Below, piece after piece: positions 34,310-48,432 of a stretch of DNA of 64,000 nt. The position numbers were made by a program, and so were the translations under genes. The notes under the pieces were generated by a model. That model ran no database searches. It was not told the DNA's origin and was given only the letters and a program-made list of their open reading frames with translations. Positions within the stretch are counted from its first letter, which is position 1. Each line of letters begins with the position of its first letter. Origin of the DNA: Coleophoma eucalyptorum (taxonomy: Eukaryota > Ascomycota > Leotiomycetes > Helotiales > Dermateaceae); contig JALRME010000036.1 in the NCBI GenBank assembly GCA_026120035.1, positions 186,001 to 250,000 of the forward strand, given 5' to 3'.

Positions 34310-36862
34310 CTATGCTCCAATACTCACCTCCGCCGTCCCACTAACCCTCAAATCTCTCGAACTTGCTCCAACAGCAAACGTATACAATCCCGAAGCAACG
34401 GCCCATTCTTGAGCCACAACATCCCAAAAGCTCACATCACGCCTCCTCACCTCGAATGTGACACGCTGCTCTGCACCACTCTGCACCAGCACGCGCTCAA
34501 AACCCCGCAGCTGTCTGACGGGTTGCTCTGCTTCGTCAGGAAAGCTGATATACAACTGCACAACCTCATGGCCTTCCACGGCGCCGAAATTGGCGATGGT
34601 GACAGAGACGTTGAAAACTGGATCCCAGAGATCAGCCCGCCCACCCTGTGTTACTGGCGCAGTGGCATATGTGTTATTCAAGACCAAAGTCTGGGCGATT
34701 TCCAGAGCAGAGTAAGAGAAAGACGTATAAGACAGTCCGTGGCCGAAGGGATACGAAGGCGTGATATTCTTGGCATCAAACCACTTATAGTCGATTAGGT
34801 TGCCCTCGCTAAACTCGCATTGCTGTGTCACGCACACGCGTGCTGGGTAGTCATCTTCTGATGCCGCAAGAGTGTGGATTAGTCTTCCAGACGGGTTTAC
34901 ATCGCCATAGAGCACGTCGACGATGCTCAGGCCTGAATTTTGTCCGAGCAATCCGCCGTACAGTATCGCAGTCACGTTCTCGTGAGAGCTCCAGGCCGAG
35001 ACAATTCGTGGGCCAACTGTCGTCACGACCACGATGGTGTTATTGCAATACGATGCCACCTCCAGAATCAGGGCATCTTGATCCTCGTTTCTGAGCTCAA
35101 CCCGATCCGAACCCTCGCCAGACCAGGCGTTGATGAACACAATACATACTTCAGTGTTAGAAGCATACATTGGAATGGTCACATTTTGGTTGGTGCCGCC
35201 GCCAAAGACCCATGCCATGGTTGCATTGCCGAGATATTTCTCGATAGGTGCGTATGCTCCTGTCGGTTGCGTCCAAGTATCAGCCATAATCCAGCTGAAC
35301 ATGGTGCCTTCGGTCATGGCGCGCATGTTCAGCACTTCGTATGGTGTCATCAAGTAGGGGAGAGTTGCTGTTCCGCTTCCTGTGGATGTTGCGAGATGGC
35401 CGGGATATGTTGGGTAGCTACCATTAATGGAGAATCCGACACTGCGGGTTGCAATTAGTATCCTGTTCAAATAGTTTTCAAAACAGAGCTTACTTTGGTC
35501 CACCAGCAACGGGTCCTGCATTCGCACCGAAGATAGACATCGTGCGAGGAGCTTTCAAGGGCAAGGCACCATCGACGTTTTTTAATAGAGAAAGAGCCGC
35601 CGAGCCAACTTCTCGAATGATCTTGCTATGGTTGGCCCTCACATCTCGATGCAATCTGTTATCAGCCAAACTAGGTTGCTCAGCACTGTCTAGACCAGCA
35701 TAGTACCAAGCCATGACATTACGGATCGCCATATCATCCAATCTTTCTTGTGAGATGGAACCATTCTTCAGCCCTGCTAAAATGATATCCTGGGACCAGA
35801 GAGTGGAAGAACCAAAATCCTCACCAGCGTTCAGGGAGCCGAAGGACGTAAATTGGGCCCAAAGGTCAGCGAGAATCGCACCTGGAAAGCCAATTTGCAA
35901 CTTGAGGAGACCATTCAATAAGGCACTGTTCTCGCAGGATTGTGTCCCGTTAACTTGCGGCATCGCACACATCGCTGAGCCTACTCCAGCTTTGACAGCG
36001 TCGTAAAATGGCCACATGTACGTCTCATGAATAGTTTTGTCATCCGCATTGCTCGAATAGACAGCATATGCTCCAGGGAGAGTGTCAACAATCGTTCGAT
36101 TGGACTCTTGCTCGTTGAGCAGAAAATGCTTAGTAGTGGTCAGCTCTGGCTGGTAACCTAATAGATATCCAAATCTCACCTTTGCCTGAACAATAATACC
36201 TGCATCACTTAGGCCTGATACCGCTCTACCACTCACTATGCCATTCAAATAAGGATCATTTCCTAACCCTTCAGATAATCTACCACCCCAAGCGACTCGC
36301 CCAAGAGGACCTGAAGTCGGACCGTTGATCAACTTCGTCGGTTAGTCGATAGTATCCGGTGCATTGTCAGAAAGCTTACCTGATATCCTTTATTGAAGCT
36401 ACCCACGTTAGTCAATGATACAAATTTGTGGAATGGAGCCAACTGACTATTCCTCGCCAACAGCATTCATCTGAGTATATATCAAATCACGATCCCAAGT
36501 AGCAGCCAGAGATGACGGCTCAGAGAAACCAGAGGCATAAAGATAGCTGATAAGACCCTGAGCACCATCTTTCGTGTTCAATGGCGTATAACTTGAAGTA
36601 GACAGGCCAGTAGTGACATTTATTTTCGCCTCATTCGACATGGCATCTACCATAGTCTTGGCTTTCTCATAAGCTGTACTCCATCTTTCATTAAGAACGA
36701 CTACGCAACGTAAGTTTGATTGAATCACAGAAATTGAGAGAATTTACCATTTCCTGATGACAGGAGTGCCCTGGAGGTAAGGTTGCTTGACGAAACAGCC
36801 TGTGCCAAGCAGACGAGTGGAGCTGCAATAGCCCAAGAGACGAGTGTCTTCGAGAAACGCAT
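34310..36862 (-). CDS. Secreted GH3 beta-glycosidase, divergent N-terminal region
   Basis: Likely secreted hydrolase of beta-linked sugars. Five exons (36862-36748, 36700-36448, 36398-36380, 36332-35494, 35441-34310) give 785 aa; exon 3 is a 19-nt microexon. A signal peptide is present (MRFSKTLVSWAIAAPLVCLAQA). GH3 marks are SGPLGRVAWGGRLSEGLGNDPYL, the KHFLLNEQESNR loop and the nucleophile region, here AILADLWAQF rather than the usual SDW. The alpha/beta-sandwich domain (LLKNVDGALPL, IVVVTTVGPR) and a fibronectin-III-like end (GFERVLVQSGAEQRVTFEV) follow. The first 90 residues lack the usual Cys-rich LCLQDGPLG segment. Many NxS/T sites fit a secreted glycoprotein. Exact substrate is unknown. 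Confidence 0.88.
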
Positions 36863-39661
36863 CTTGATAAGTTCCTCTATCTAGCCACGAAACCTAGCCA
36901 CAAGTTTCCAGCTTCTGCAAACTTGAAGGGAGGCTTGACTGGAAGGTCTGTACACGTACAAAAGAACCAAGTAAAATTAGGTGGGAAGAACTTACTCTAT
37001 ATTACTTACTTGGTTCTCAATCCTTCCCGCCGTCCTGTAAAATGAGCAAAGAAACCTTGATCATACACATGTCTCGCTTGTTTGCAAAAATGGAGGAGTC
37101 TATCGAAACCAATGATCCATAGAAAATCCAGCATGTTAAGAGCATGAGAACTCCATCAACTTTCGGAGTTCTAGCCGGAAAGACATGTAGTAGCTCTTTT
37201 GAGGCGTGATGAACAACTTCGTCACCATTAGAAAGCCGGCTGCAGCGCATAATCCATCTTAGCAGCAGAGTAGCTTGCTGCGTTGTCAACAAAATTAACG
37301 GGGATGCTTCTGCATCTCTCAAGGGTCGTCAACTACAAGGTTAAGAGGGCTGTCTTGGTGGGCAAGAGAAGCTACGAACAACTGTGTATGATGTCGTAAA
37401 ATGCTTCCCTTTGGGCCTCCACCAGTCCCGCCAGGGTCCGAACCGTTGCCCACTTGAGGTGCAATACAGGGTTCGTGAAAATAATGCTATCGCTAAGTAG
37501 GCGTAAATCCGCCCGAGAAAAATCCATTCTCCAAGACAATTTTATCCAGAATAGATGCGGGTATGGTCTCCGAGAAAAAAGAGGGGAATTAAGTTTCGAT
37601 AATTATCCCTCATTTATCAATCGATCTGTACAATTCTCACTGCAAATCTCCACAGCTATGACCAAGCAAATGAGCAATGGACCAGAAAGTACCGCACGAT
37701 CTGCGAACTCCACGTGACAGACACATGGAGAGATGTGGAGAGAGAAATTGGGCCTGGATGATGCTGTTAGACTAATAGTTACGGTCTTGATTGGGCAGCG
37801 GTCCAAATTAATGCAGTGCAGAAAGGTAGAAGTCCAGACGTTGCGATATCAATGTCCTACAAACCATCAACCAGGCCATGGTTCATTCCAAGAAGGGATA
37901 TCCCAGTCGATAAGCTCCTTTCAGTCCTGGGTATTCAACTCCTAGCAGGACTGAGCAGCCCTCGGTAGCTTCCTGGCAAGATAATGGCGTCTTAATTTTC
38001 GATCGTCAAGACACCGTTTGTGTCCGAACGGAGGTATCATGGCCATATAAAAGTATGCGTAGCGCGGTAATCGATGTATGAACGAGTAGATATCTGCAAG
38101 CCCTTCGGGCGGCCATTCCTAGACGAAGACTTGATCCCCACTGTCCAGTGCCCACTCGACCGCAGAATGCAATGCAATGCAAAGCAAAGCACAGTGGTCG
38201 ACCATGCAACACAGCGGCAACATCCGCCATCTTTCTCATCCGCTTCCCGCTCATCCTTGAACGCCCACCTTTTCTTAGGAAAGAGTGACAACCAGTCTCC
38301 GGGCTTTTTCTTGTCAATCGAAAATGGGCCTCTATCATATCCTTCATCTGTACGTCCATCAATTGACTCGCCTGCGCGACTACGCAGCGTTTGCATTACG
38401 TTGAGTCTTTGGTAAGAAAGATAAGGAACTATCAGGAAGGAAGAGTGCGCCGTTTTCTGAGGGAAAGTCGCGATTGACCACAGCTTGACCAAGGAAGCAG
38501 AACAAGAATGAAGGAAACCCCTCCATCAGGAAGGAGCAATAGTTGTTGGCAAATATGTGAACGGAAGGCCCAAAGCAAAGGGTTGCAGCTCTTATATATC
38601 TGCCAAATCTTAAAATCTGACGTGAGATTTCTGGCTCTTTTGAAATCTGACGAAAGCTGCATGCAGACGCAAAATGGTCCTCGTCCGCTACTTCTAACCA
38701 CTGCTGTATCTGAATGTCTTCAACATCCACTGCGGCGGGCATATATTTCGGATATTGAATACTCGATAGATGCAGAAACATGCAGCAGCAGGGACGATTA
38801 TTATTGGAAAATTAAGGAGATGCTTGTTGTAGTTATCGTACTTGATCGAGATATGAATGTGTCGCTTTCCGACTGGTTTTAGATTCATACATGCTGGGCT
38901 CATGGGGCGCATATGCACCAGGGGGTTTAAGCCGGTAGGCAAAGCAGGTAGGCAAGTCGTCCAATATTCTCTGGAGAAACAGTCCCTGATGACCAAGAGA
39001 CTTTCATCATCGACAATCATCAGTAAATAATACAGCTGAGGTGGATTTCGTTGTACGAAAAAGACATAAGAGTTTGGAGTACACTTTTTAAGGTTGAAAA
39101 GTTCTTGATTGTGACAGACTGCCTTAAGTACTTGACTGACACCTGGAGTGCAAACAAAGCATATCATATGACTATTTGATTCCAACAGATTTAACACAAA
39201 GTTTTAAAACGAGGGAGCTCCAAGTTTTCATTCAGTACTAATTAAGAGGTGTCTGAAAGGAAGAGAGTTCTTAAGCATAATGTTGATAGATACAATAAGT
39301 ACAAGAATACAGCAAAACATAGTAAAGGCAAGTAACGCCAGGCCTTTAAGTTCTCTGTATATTCCAAACATCCATCGTAAACACAAAAACAAAGAGACTG
39401 TGCAAAGAAAAAGAGGGAGGTAGGCAGATCGTGATAGCCATCAATCCATCCCTGAAAAAACCGGTATATGCTAACTCTATAAAAGGGAGTAACTGTGTGT
39501 GAAGCCTTTTCTGTTCGGCTTCCGTGACATTTCCACATGCTTGCTGAAGTAATTTTCATCGATCTATACCACCCAAGACAATATTACACACCTCGCGTCA
39601 TTTCTGTCATGCTTCGTTCGGTTCATATCTCGATCTTCTCGAGCAAGAGACAGAAGAACAA
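36863..39661. promoter_or_regulatory. 2.8-kb spacer between ags1 terminator and GH3 promoter
   Basis: No supported gene. Short open frames on both strands (for example 38508-38882, plus) have no motif. It contains a small GCAAT/GCAAA repeat at 38166-38191. The GH3 promoter must lie in the left part. Confidence 0.5.
38166..38191. repeat. Pentanucleotide GCAAT/GCAAA repeat
   Basis: About five imperfect 5-nt units in intergenic DNA. No known role. Confidence 0.6.
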
Positions 39662-42600
39662 TTAAGGCTTGCTCAACTGCTCCTTTCTGAAGAAGGTAAA
39701 GAAACCACCACAGATGGCCAATTGGAAAAGAAGGCCTATCCAGAACCAGGCCTTGGTGATACCAGGGTATGCGCCGAGACTGAAGTCGGGGAAAACATCA
39801 CCAGGACCGGTATTGTTGTTGGCCCAGGCACGCGCAATGATGGTAAAGATAGAACCAATCACTTGTGCAGCAATAAGCGTAAATGCAATGTGCAGACGAG
39901 TCAATGTTTGAAGCAGGATCATTCCGAAACCAGCACCTTGCAGGGCATCGAGGACTCCAAGCCAAAGCCAGAGTGACCGAGAGAAGAGTGCAGACCCTAG
40001 TGGGGAGCCTACCCATGGCACGTATTGGCCAATAGGGGTACAGGCCCATAATTGTTGACACCATCGAGGGGCACCAAGTCCAATAGCGAAAATGGGTAAG
40101 ATCCAGGAGTGATCTTTGGAAAGCATTCCGAAGAACCAAAGGAAGAGCGCCCAAACCCCTCCAAAGAACAAGATAATGAGAAGGATGATTTGCCATGCGC
40201 TGGCGTTGCTGGAACTAAAAAGGTACATCCAATTTCGGCCGTAATTGGTAGAAAGGAAGAAGTTTTGAATCATGACAGTGACGAAAAACCACATGACAAT
40301 CTTTCGTCGGAATAAGGAAGTGTAAAAGGAGGGGACCTTTCCTGGCTTTTGGCGATAATAATCCGGCAAACCCATGAATAAAATCACTCCGCAAGCCCAG
40401 ATCAGACAAGCGACGGGAATGGTGATCATTGACATTGTGGTGGATGCCGTGGTGAATGTGGCACTTAGACCGTCCGCAGACCGCTTATTGAGGTAGTCAC
40501 CCCACCACCAGAGGATCACATTGTATGCTTGTTGGGTGCCTTGGATCAAACAAGCTCGGTAGACCCAAGACTTGATGGGAGACCCTCCTTCGTCACCAAA
40601 GTTGAGCGCAAAAAAGATAGATCCTGACGAAGCCGCAACAGAATAAAACCCTGTTGCCACGTTCTGAATCCATCCTCGGCCACCTGAACTACTAACAAAA
40701 GGTGCCATACCAAGCAAGAAAAAGGCCATGCCGTAGAAGAAGAAAGGACAGGAGAGGACATAGATAGACTTTAGGCGAATAAAGACTATCCACCAGATGA
40801 TCGATGAAACAAGATAGATGGCAGCGGTGATATAAAGTTTCTCGGCCGTCTGTCCAACTGTACCGCTCAGGAGGGTGATTTGATAACTGTTGGCAGCGAT
40901 GATTTGACCAAAAGCTAGGAAGAAACTGTATACTGGCCAATCTGAATATCGGTATTGCATAATTAGACGCAGACCAGTTGGTGGCTTATAATCCTTTCCG
41001 AGTAAGAACTGATCGTTCTCTTCTTGGCTGCCTCCATGACCGTCGTTCTCGGAATTCTGTCGTGAGTGAACAATAGTCTCATTCATGAAACTGTCGGATA
41101 CACTTCCTCTTCTTGATCCAGCGCCAAGGGCAGATGGAGTTGGAGGCACGAAAGATCCACGACCTAACTTTGCGTCTCGGAACTTGTCGAACCACTTCTT
41201 TTCGGACTTGACCAAGTAGTCCTCGATACATAGTAGCTGCTCACTGTTCTTTCCGTTAAGACTGTCCAAAGACCTAGCGAATGCCTCATAGTATTCTCCC
41301 TGCGTATCCGTGAAAAATGGATCGACCTTCTGGAGTTTAAAGTCGGTCTTGTCACCCACGACAGAGCTCAAACTGAGCATAGAAGCACGGTGTGAGGCTT
41401 GATCAGACCCAAACGGTGCAGGTGGTAAAAGAACATCATCAGCGCCAGGTGAATCTGCGCCAGATGGAGATGGTGGACCGCTGTAAATAGCTGAGCCTCG
41501 AGCCGCAATGGGAAGTGAGTAATCGGATTCAGGGTTCCCAGAGAGCATCCGCTGCGTGACTCGAGGTGAGTTCGCAAAAGACGTGCGTGGTGATCCAGAG
41601 AAGGAGTTGGCATGCGGCGACAATAAGCCTCCATGGCCTGGTAAGCCAGGACTTTGTGCATGGAACTGTTGTTGTTCACGTTGTCGCTCTGCTTCCAGCT
41701 CCTCAGGCGAGAGCACATATTCATCATAGATGGACATTGTTCGGTCCTCGAAATCAGTATCCTCATCCACATCGGTAATCGGCTCGTTTGCAAGACCCAT
41801 GCCTAAAGATGCACTACTGTCGTTTGCTCTTCCTCGCTTCATGACCCTGTGACCTGGTCCAGCTCTATAACCCAGGGATAATTTACGGCTCAATCCTGTA
41901 TTTGCTGCTGGAGGCTCGATTGTTCCAGATGGACTCGATGGTCTTGTGCTGTTACTGATGGTAGAAACATCTAGTTGGGACTCGCTAGCATTCATGCCCA
42001 ACATATGCCTTGAGACACGTCTGTTTGAAGCAAATAGCGATCGTGAATCGTTACCTCTTGATGAAGGTCGGCCAGACGACTTTCCTTCTTCCTTCAGATG
42101 GATCTTGATAGATTTTCCTTGTAGTGTTTCGAGATCGTGCACCCATTGGGCCACTGGGAAACGTTGTTTGGCACTTCTCGCTCTCATCATCTGGCGAGTC
42201 TCCAATTTTGAAGATAAGGCTTCCTTGATAGCCATTTTGAACTGGTGTAGCAGATGGGTTGTCGTTGTGGATTCAACAGTGAACCACCAACCAGGCATTT
42301 GTCCAAGACCACCAACACGGGCACCAATTCCCAAGGCACCCTTTCTACCGAACTCCACAGCGACCAGACCTGTTCATTTTGTTAGCATAAACCTTGGAAG
42401 ACGCATATGAGGTAGGACTTACCGAAAGGCTCATCTCTCGAGGGAATGAGCGCGAACTCAGCACCGGAGAAAATAAACGGCGGAAGTGCAGTGAACTCAG
42501 GTTTACTGAAAACTCGGCCCTTGTACTTCTTCATCATAACATCAAGCTTCAAAGCAGCGAATTTTCCGTATAAATCAATGACAGGACCGACACAGATCAG

Positions 42601-45600
42601 CTGAACGTTAGGGTTTTCTTCCAAGACCGCAGGCATAACATCAGCAATAAGATCGATACCCTTCTGCATAGACCAACGGCCAACGAACACAAGCAAGTCA
42701 GCTTTAGGGTTTTGCTCAAGCCCAGCCCATTCCTGAGCTTGCCTCTTCAACTCGCCACGGTTGGCCTCGAAATCTTGATTAACCACAGTCTCTTCCTTAT
42801 CCTGCTCTCCGTGCCACTCGCCAGTGTCGGAAGGATCAGGGTTAGGAAGGTTACCAATCTTGTTAAGACCCCAGAAAATAGGGTAACGAGCCCAAGAACG
42901 TTTTCCGTACTTCTTACTAACACCAACAGCACCAAATCCCTTCTGGTGAACTCGAAGATAAGAAGCACCAGCATGCAACAAGTTAAATACATCACCAAAC
43001 TGGACGTACTTGGTAACGACTTCTTCTGATAAATTGTATACGGCGCAAACTTCGGCTCTTTCCTTCTTTGTTCGCATCGGCCAGAGACCTTGAAATTCGG
43101 CGTTATGAAGAGAGAGACAGCAGGGAATTGTACGTGGCAGAAGGTGAACAGGGGCGAGAGATCCGTGGTAATCGTTGATATGGTAAAGATCGATAGGGAA
43201 TCTTTGGATGGCTAGCGCAATACACTGGTTCCAGGCACTATAATAAACGGCAGAGTCTAAATCATCCATACGGGCTGGGTATGGCTCCGACTTGGATTGT
43301 GCTCGGAAGACTGGCGCATCGAGAAGGACGTAGGTAATGTTCCGAAGGGTGTGGTATTGTACCTGAATCTCATACGGCTTCCCGAGAATAGTGACGTCCA
43401 TAGAGGCAGCAGGCGTATCAATTGGGTAGTCAATCCCTCCAACACAAGGAACAACCCAAATAAGATCCTGATGTCCCAGATTCTTACCCATCAATTGAGC
43501 CATGACACCGAGACCACCAATCTTGATCTTAATTTCCCAATCCTCAATATCGTACTCCATAGTAGCAATGAGAACTGTTCGGCGTCTACCTCCACCTGCA
43601 TCTGCACTGAGACCAACATTGGAAGGGTTATCGTGCATCATAATTGGGCTTGGAACACCGAGAGCCATGTCCTTCTCGCCCTTTTCTTGCCGCTTGAGCT
43701 TTCGTCGAATCGCGAGTGGGATGAAATGGTGAGGTTCGCTGATACCCACGGCGTTGAACTTGACAGCGTAGAAAGATTTCATGAATAACCAGATACTTAG
43801 CCCACCAGTGAAGACAGGAATGATAATGATCAAGAAGGCAAGAATCATTTGTTGAACACGACTTCCGTATGGGACCAAGCCATAAGCATAATCTCCGTCA
43901 TTTATGACAACCTTGTAACCAAGGTATGGCGCTGGTGGGTAAATAAAATCGCCGATTAGGTGCTTGCCAGTGTCTGCTCTGTAGGTGTAGTTGACGAGAG
44001 TAGTTGAAAGGGACGAAGGTGGCATGCGATCTAGAACACCATCGAGGTCAACGTCACCAAGGATAATTGTCTTATCAGGCTCTCCGTCGGGATTCATTCC
44101 CCAAACGTTAATTTGGAAAACACCAGGCCACTCAGTCATGAAATAAGTTTCCCAAAGTCCAGTTTTCTTGTTCTTTGTCAATTCGTTCTTCAGTCCAGAA
44201 TCATATCCGTAAAGGTTGAAAGGGCCCTCGATGAACAGATGAGGGAAACGGCGAGCTTGTTGCGAAGCGTCGAGGTCGGCATGTTGGATGAAGGAGCTAC
44301 TACCAGTCATGTTACTGAAATACTGCATGATCACATGCTCGCCATCCCATTTCTGTTTAGAGGTTCCACTCCATGCCTGCGTATCCAATGTTGTGTTTCC
44401 ACCGGTATAAGTAGTCCAATTTGACCAACTCGATTCCCAGTTTAGAGAGTAGCGGAACTTATCGGCTCCTGCGGCTTTGTGGCTGACGTACAAAGAACCA
44501 TCAGTGTTTTTGTGAAGAAGACCAAGGGTGTAATTGGCAAGACGAGGGAAAACAACCGGATTGTCAGTCTGTCCTACGCGGAAAAGGAATTTATCAACAG
44601 ATTTGGTGGTATCGTTGCCGCTGTTGGTAGTCACGTTTGTCAGAGTAATAGAGTGGATTCCATTAGAGACGTTAGTCAAATTGGCTTTGAACTTCCAGGT
44701 TGTTGGAATGGATCCAATATAGTCCGTGACTGCCTCGGCTTCGTTGGTATTGCAAGTGACAGTGCTATTGTCCAGTTGAGCAACTTGACCATCCTCAGTG
44801 GTTGAGGCGATCGTCATACTCGAAATGAGATCAGTACAGCTCATCTCTTGACTGAAGTGGAATTCAATGGCGATTGATTCTTGCTCTCCTGGCTTGACAG
44901 CTGACTGTACACTGACATCATGGCCGGGGGAGAATTTGGTAATCATGGGCCCAGGACCGACCCAGGTGTCTTCTGGCACGTATGCCTTGAACTCCCAAGC
45001 AGACATAGTCAGACTATCCAAGCATCCGTTGTACCCAGTTTGGTTGACAATCCCAAGCTTTTGGCTACTAGCCTTTAAAGTCACTGAGTCAAAGGGATAA
45101 AAGAGATTTCGGACGGTCGTTCCAGAGTCAAAAGGTGCAATCAGAGCAGTGTCGTTATCCGAGCAAGTGAAGCTATATGTTTTGCTTGTGTTGGAATTTT
45201 GATAGACGAGCCACACAGATTGGTTGCCTTCTCCAGTGCCACTGAGATCCTGGATGTTGTCAAAACCACTTCTCATGGTACTCCAAAGTCCAGTCTCTGT
45301 TTTGGTAGTACCAGAACCAGGGTATTGGATCCAGGACGTCATGTTCGATAGTTGTTGCAAGAACCATCCATCTTGAAGAGATGGGTAATGGTCGCGCATC
45401 TGGTACATATGCTTGATGATATTGCGAATTGGCGCTGCGGGATCTCGGTGGTCACGCATGTTCCAGTCGTCAGTACATCCAGTCTCGGCAGACTCTACTG
45501 GAAATTGATAGTAACTACTAGATCCAAGGAGATAACATCCATGAGTTTGCCAAGCTGTGGCGGCGGACATTGCTTGACGACCGAAAATGTAATTGGATGC

Positions 45601-47221
45601 GGTGTTGTCTAGGACGTAGAAAGCTTGCTCTTCACCCCAAAGGAGCAATGGTATACCAGGCATATGGATGGTTGTGATGAATAGAGCGAGTAACAGCTTC
45701 TCCGTACCATTCTTGATTGCAGGCCATCTGAACACATCCTGATTTGCTGTACCGTACATGTGTCGCGGGTCAAATACCCCAGTGTTCGGGTTGATAAAAT
45801 CGTTAGTGAGAAGCATCTCGTTCCAAGCATCAACCCAGTTCACTGGTGTATCGTATCCACTGGCTAAGTTTCCATCCATACCTAAGAATCTAGTCAAAGA
45901 TCGATAGATACTGTAGTGGAAAGCACCCGCGTCAAGAGCATTGTAGTCTGCATCACGAATAAAGTACTCGAGGCTAGAATTGGTAGTCATCTGAACCGCG
46001 TCTGAAATTGTGCTCGGCTGCATATCTGGTTGGCGTCCTCGCCCTAGGTAGATGGCTCCAAAAGTATTACCTCCAGTAATTTCTCCAGGGATGAAGAAGT
46101 TGTCTTTACCAAGCGCCCGGGCACACTCTCTAGTTGCGTGGCTGAAGTCTCCCAAAGCGTCAACGGTAATCTGAGTAGCTTTATCCAAACGGATTCCGTC
46201 AATATCGAGCTGGGCAATCTGCATGCAAGTGAAAAGGTCGATTTTGCTTCGCACTGAAGGAAGCCATTCTCTCAGACGATCTTGGACGGAAGCGAACTTA
46301 GACAATTGACGTTGCCAATCAGGAAACACACCGAAAGCCTCAGTATCTCCATACTGGTCGAATTCAGAGTTGTAACAGCCGTTCATCTGATCGGTGACCG
46401 AAGTTCCTACTTGGTAACCAGTTTCCAGCCAAAATCGAGGGTAGTCACAGGTCTCATTGTAGTGATCGCTGAAGGCAAAATCGAGATACTGTCTATTGGG
46501 GTCTCGCCATTGCACCTTGTGCTCAGTCAACAGGAAAGGGGTCGAGGAGTTCAAATAACCGTCGAAGGCAATCAAATCACCCATGGTTCCCATCGTGTTG
46601 TCCAATACCACGTACATGCCTCGGTCATGGACCGCCTGTGTCATTTCTCTCCACTTAGTAATGTCTCCGAAATGGGCATCCAAGAGGGTCAAGTCCAGCG
46701 GTGAGTATGCATCGGCTCCCCACGGTTGATTGATCATAATGCTTCCGGCAATATAGATGGCTTTGATTCCCATACCCTGGATGTAGTCCAGACTGTCAAT
46801 AAGACCCTGTAAATCACCACCATGGCGTAACTGTGTCTGCATGACATCTTGTTCAAAAGCAGTACCATTGGCATTGTCGTTGGTTGGGTCGCCGTTCACG
46901 AATCTGTCAAGGAAAAGGGTGTAGAATGGGAATCTCCAATTTTCAGGAGAGGGCATGTATGTGTGCTGGTTACGGGTTAGCCATTAAGCTCTCCAGGCAT
47001 AGCACAAAGCAAATAAATGGTTCGCGACGCTGCAATAGATAAAAAGTGGATGTTCGACGTACCCCTTCCCATTCTCCCCAATAATCATGCGGACTTGTCG
47101 CGGTTGTGTTGACGTTTAAATTATATCCCACATATTTCTCATCATAAATCAAGGCTGTGACACTGGAAGCTGAACTCCATATGCTTAACCAGGCCAGTGC
47201 AGCCCCCCGAAACCCGAACAT
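39662..47221 (-). CDS. ags1: Alpha-1,3-glucan synthase
   Basis: Plasma-membrane enzyme that makes cell-wall alpha-1,3-glucan. Three exons (47221-47063, 46965-42423, 42369-39662) give 2,469 aa, the usual size. A signal peptide starts the protein. An extracellular GH13-like domain follows (DYWGEWEG, NWRFPFYTLFLDRF, DIDGIRLDKATQ, FIPGEITGGN). A membrane segment near residue 1,092 (LAFLIIIIPVFTGGLSIW) leads to a cytosolic GT5 starch-synthase-like domain from about 1,180, with KIGGLGVMAQ and, in the nucleotide-sugar half, FVGRWSMQKGIDLI and SRDEPFG|LVAVEFG, where intron 2 falls. A polar Ser-rich region (about 1,590-2,030) is followed by about ten C-terminal helices to the end, presumed to export the chain. 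It is divergent to the amylase gene on the far side of a long spacer. Confidence 0.97.
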
Positions 47222-48362
47222 CCTAAGGAGAAACGAGCAAAGCTGTGTGTGGCAGACAATACATTAGCTGTCAACGTGCCAACGATGTAATGAAAGAGTC
47301 GTGAGTTCGTGACAAGATAGGCTCGTGTGCCAACAACTGAAGGAATCTGTTTGATGCCGAGAGTGGCGCCTGATGGGAGGTTCGAAGGGTGACGTGTATT
47401 CCTTTGCCCGGCCGCGAGCTGGATAAATGTATGTATGGCAGGCGTGTCGAGAGTTGCGGGTAGAGTAACGAGCGTGATGGTCGACTGAGTTGGAATCAGA
47501 CGCCTGCAGTGGTGGGGGAAATGCTGCACAAAGGTCACAAGCAAAAGGCAAGAATAATGAGGTGTAAGATAGGAACAGCAAGAGCAGGAAAGAAGGCGGC
47601 TGAACTAAAAGAGGGAAGGGTAAGGTAGAGGAGGGAGAAGTAGGGGAGAGAAAGTTGAAGATTCCCGATCACAAAACAAGAAGAATATTTCGTACCCCGA
47701 AGCGATCAGCCAGCGATGGTCCATGATCCCCCCCTAACTCCCCAATGCTCGTACTTTCTCCTTTCGCCTGCGTTGACTGGCTAGCTTGTGGTGCTGGGAG
47801 CTGTATCGACTGCAGCTTCAATGTGAGCCTGGAGCCAAGCCAAGTGTTGCCTGAGCCTTCTTCACGATCTCCACTGTCACGAATTTAGGGGCTATGCTTC
47901 ATCGGGTATATGTGCTGCCGGATGGGGAAGTGTTTACTATTTTTGTCTCCTGGCTGAACGCGGCAGGACCGCCATGCATGGTTATCAGAAGAGCTAGTTG
48001 CAGGGAATCCCTGCTAGATCACCAGGGTGCCAGCACGCCAGCCAGCAAGCGGCATCTCTGGCAGCGGTGCGGTGGTATGGTGCGATTGTGATTGCGGGAG
48101 ACTTTAATGAAGGGAGCGCGCGAAACAGGAACCACACGACGGGGAGGAGGGTGCGAGAAAGGCAGCCATAAAGCACTGCAGCCTCCCCGAAGGATTCCTT
48201 CTCGTGCGCCGCAAGCAAAGCAAAAAGCCAGTGTTTGGGGTGGGGATTGGGTAATGGGCAGAGCAGGTCCAGCACCGAGTGAGTGAGTGGGTGTCTGGCA
48301 ACTGACCAACTGGAGGCTTGAGACTTGAAACTTGATTATTGCCTACTTGCTGCTTACAGTAC

Positions 48363-48432
48363 CTATTGCCTCTTGCCTCTTGCCTCTTGCCTATTGCTTC
48401 TTGCCTCTTGCCTATTGCTTCTTGCCTATTGC
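48363..48432. repeat. Heptanucleotide minisatellite, ten units
   Basis: Exactly ten 7-nt units of the form YTMTTGC (CTATTGC, CTCTTGC, TTCTTGC) head to tail. The period is not a multiple of three, so the open frames crossing it are unlikely to be coding. Confidence 0.9.

Noticed and set aside
38508..38882. 124-aa plus-strand frame between ags1 and GH3
   Set aside because: No motif, crosses short direct repeats, and no splice continuation was found.
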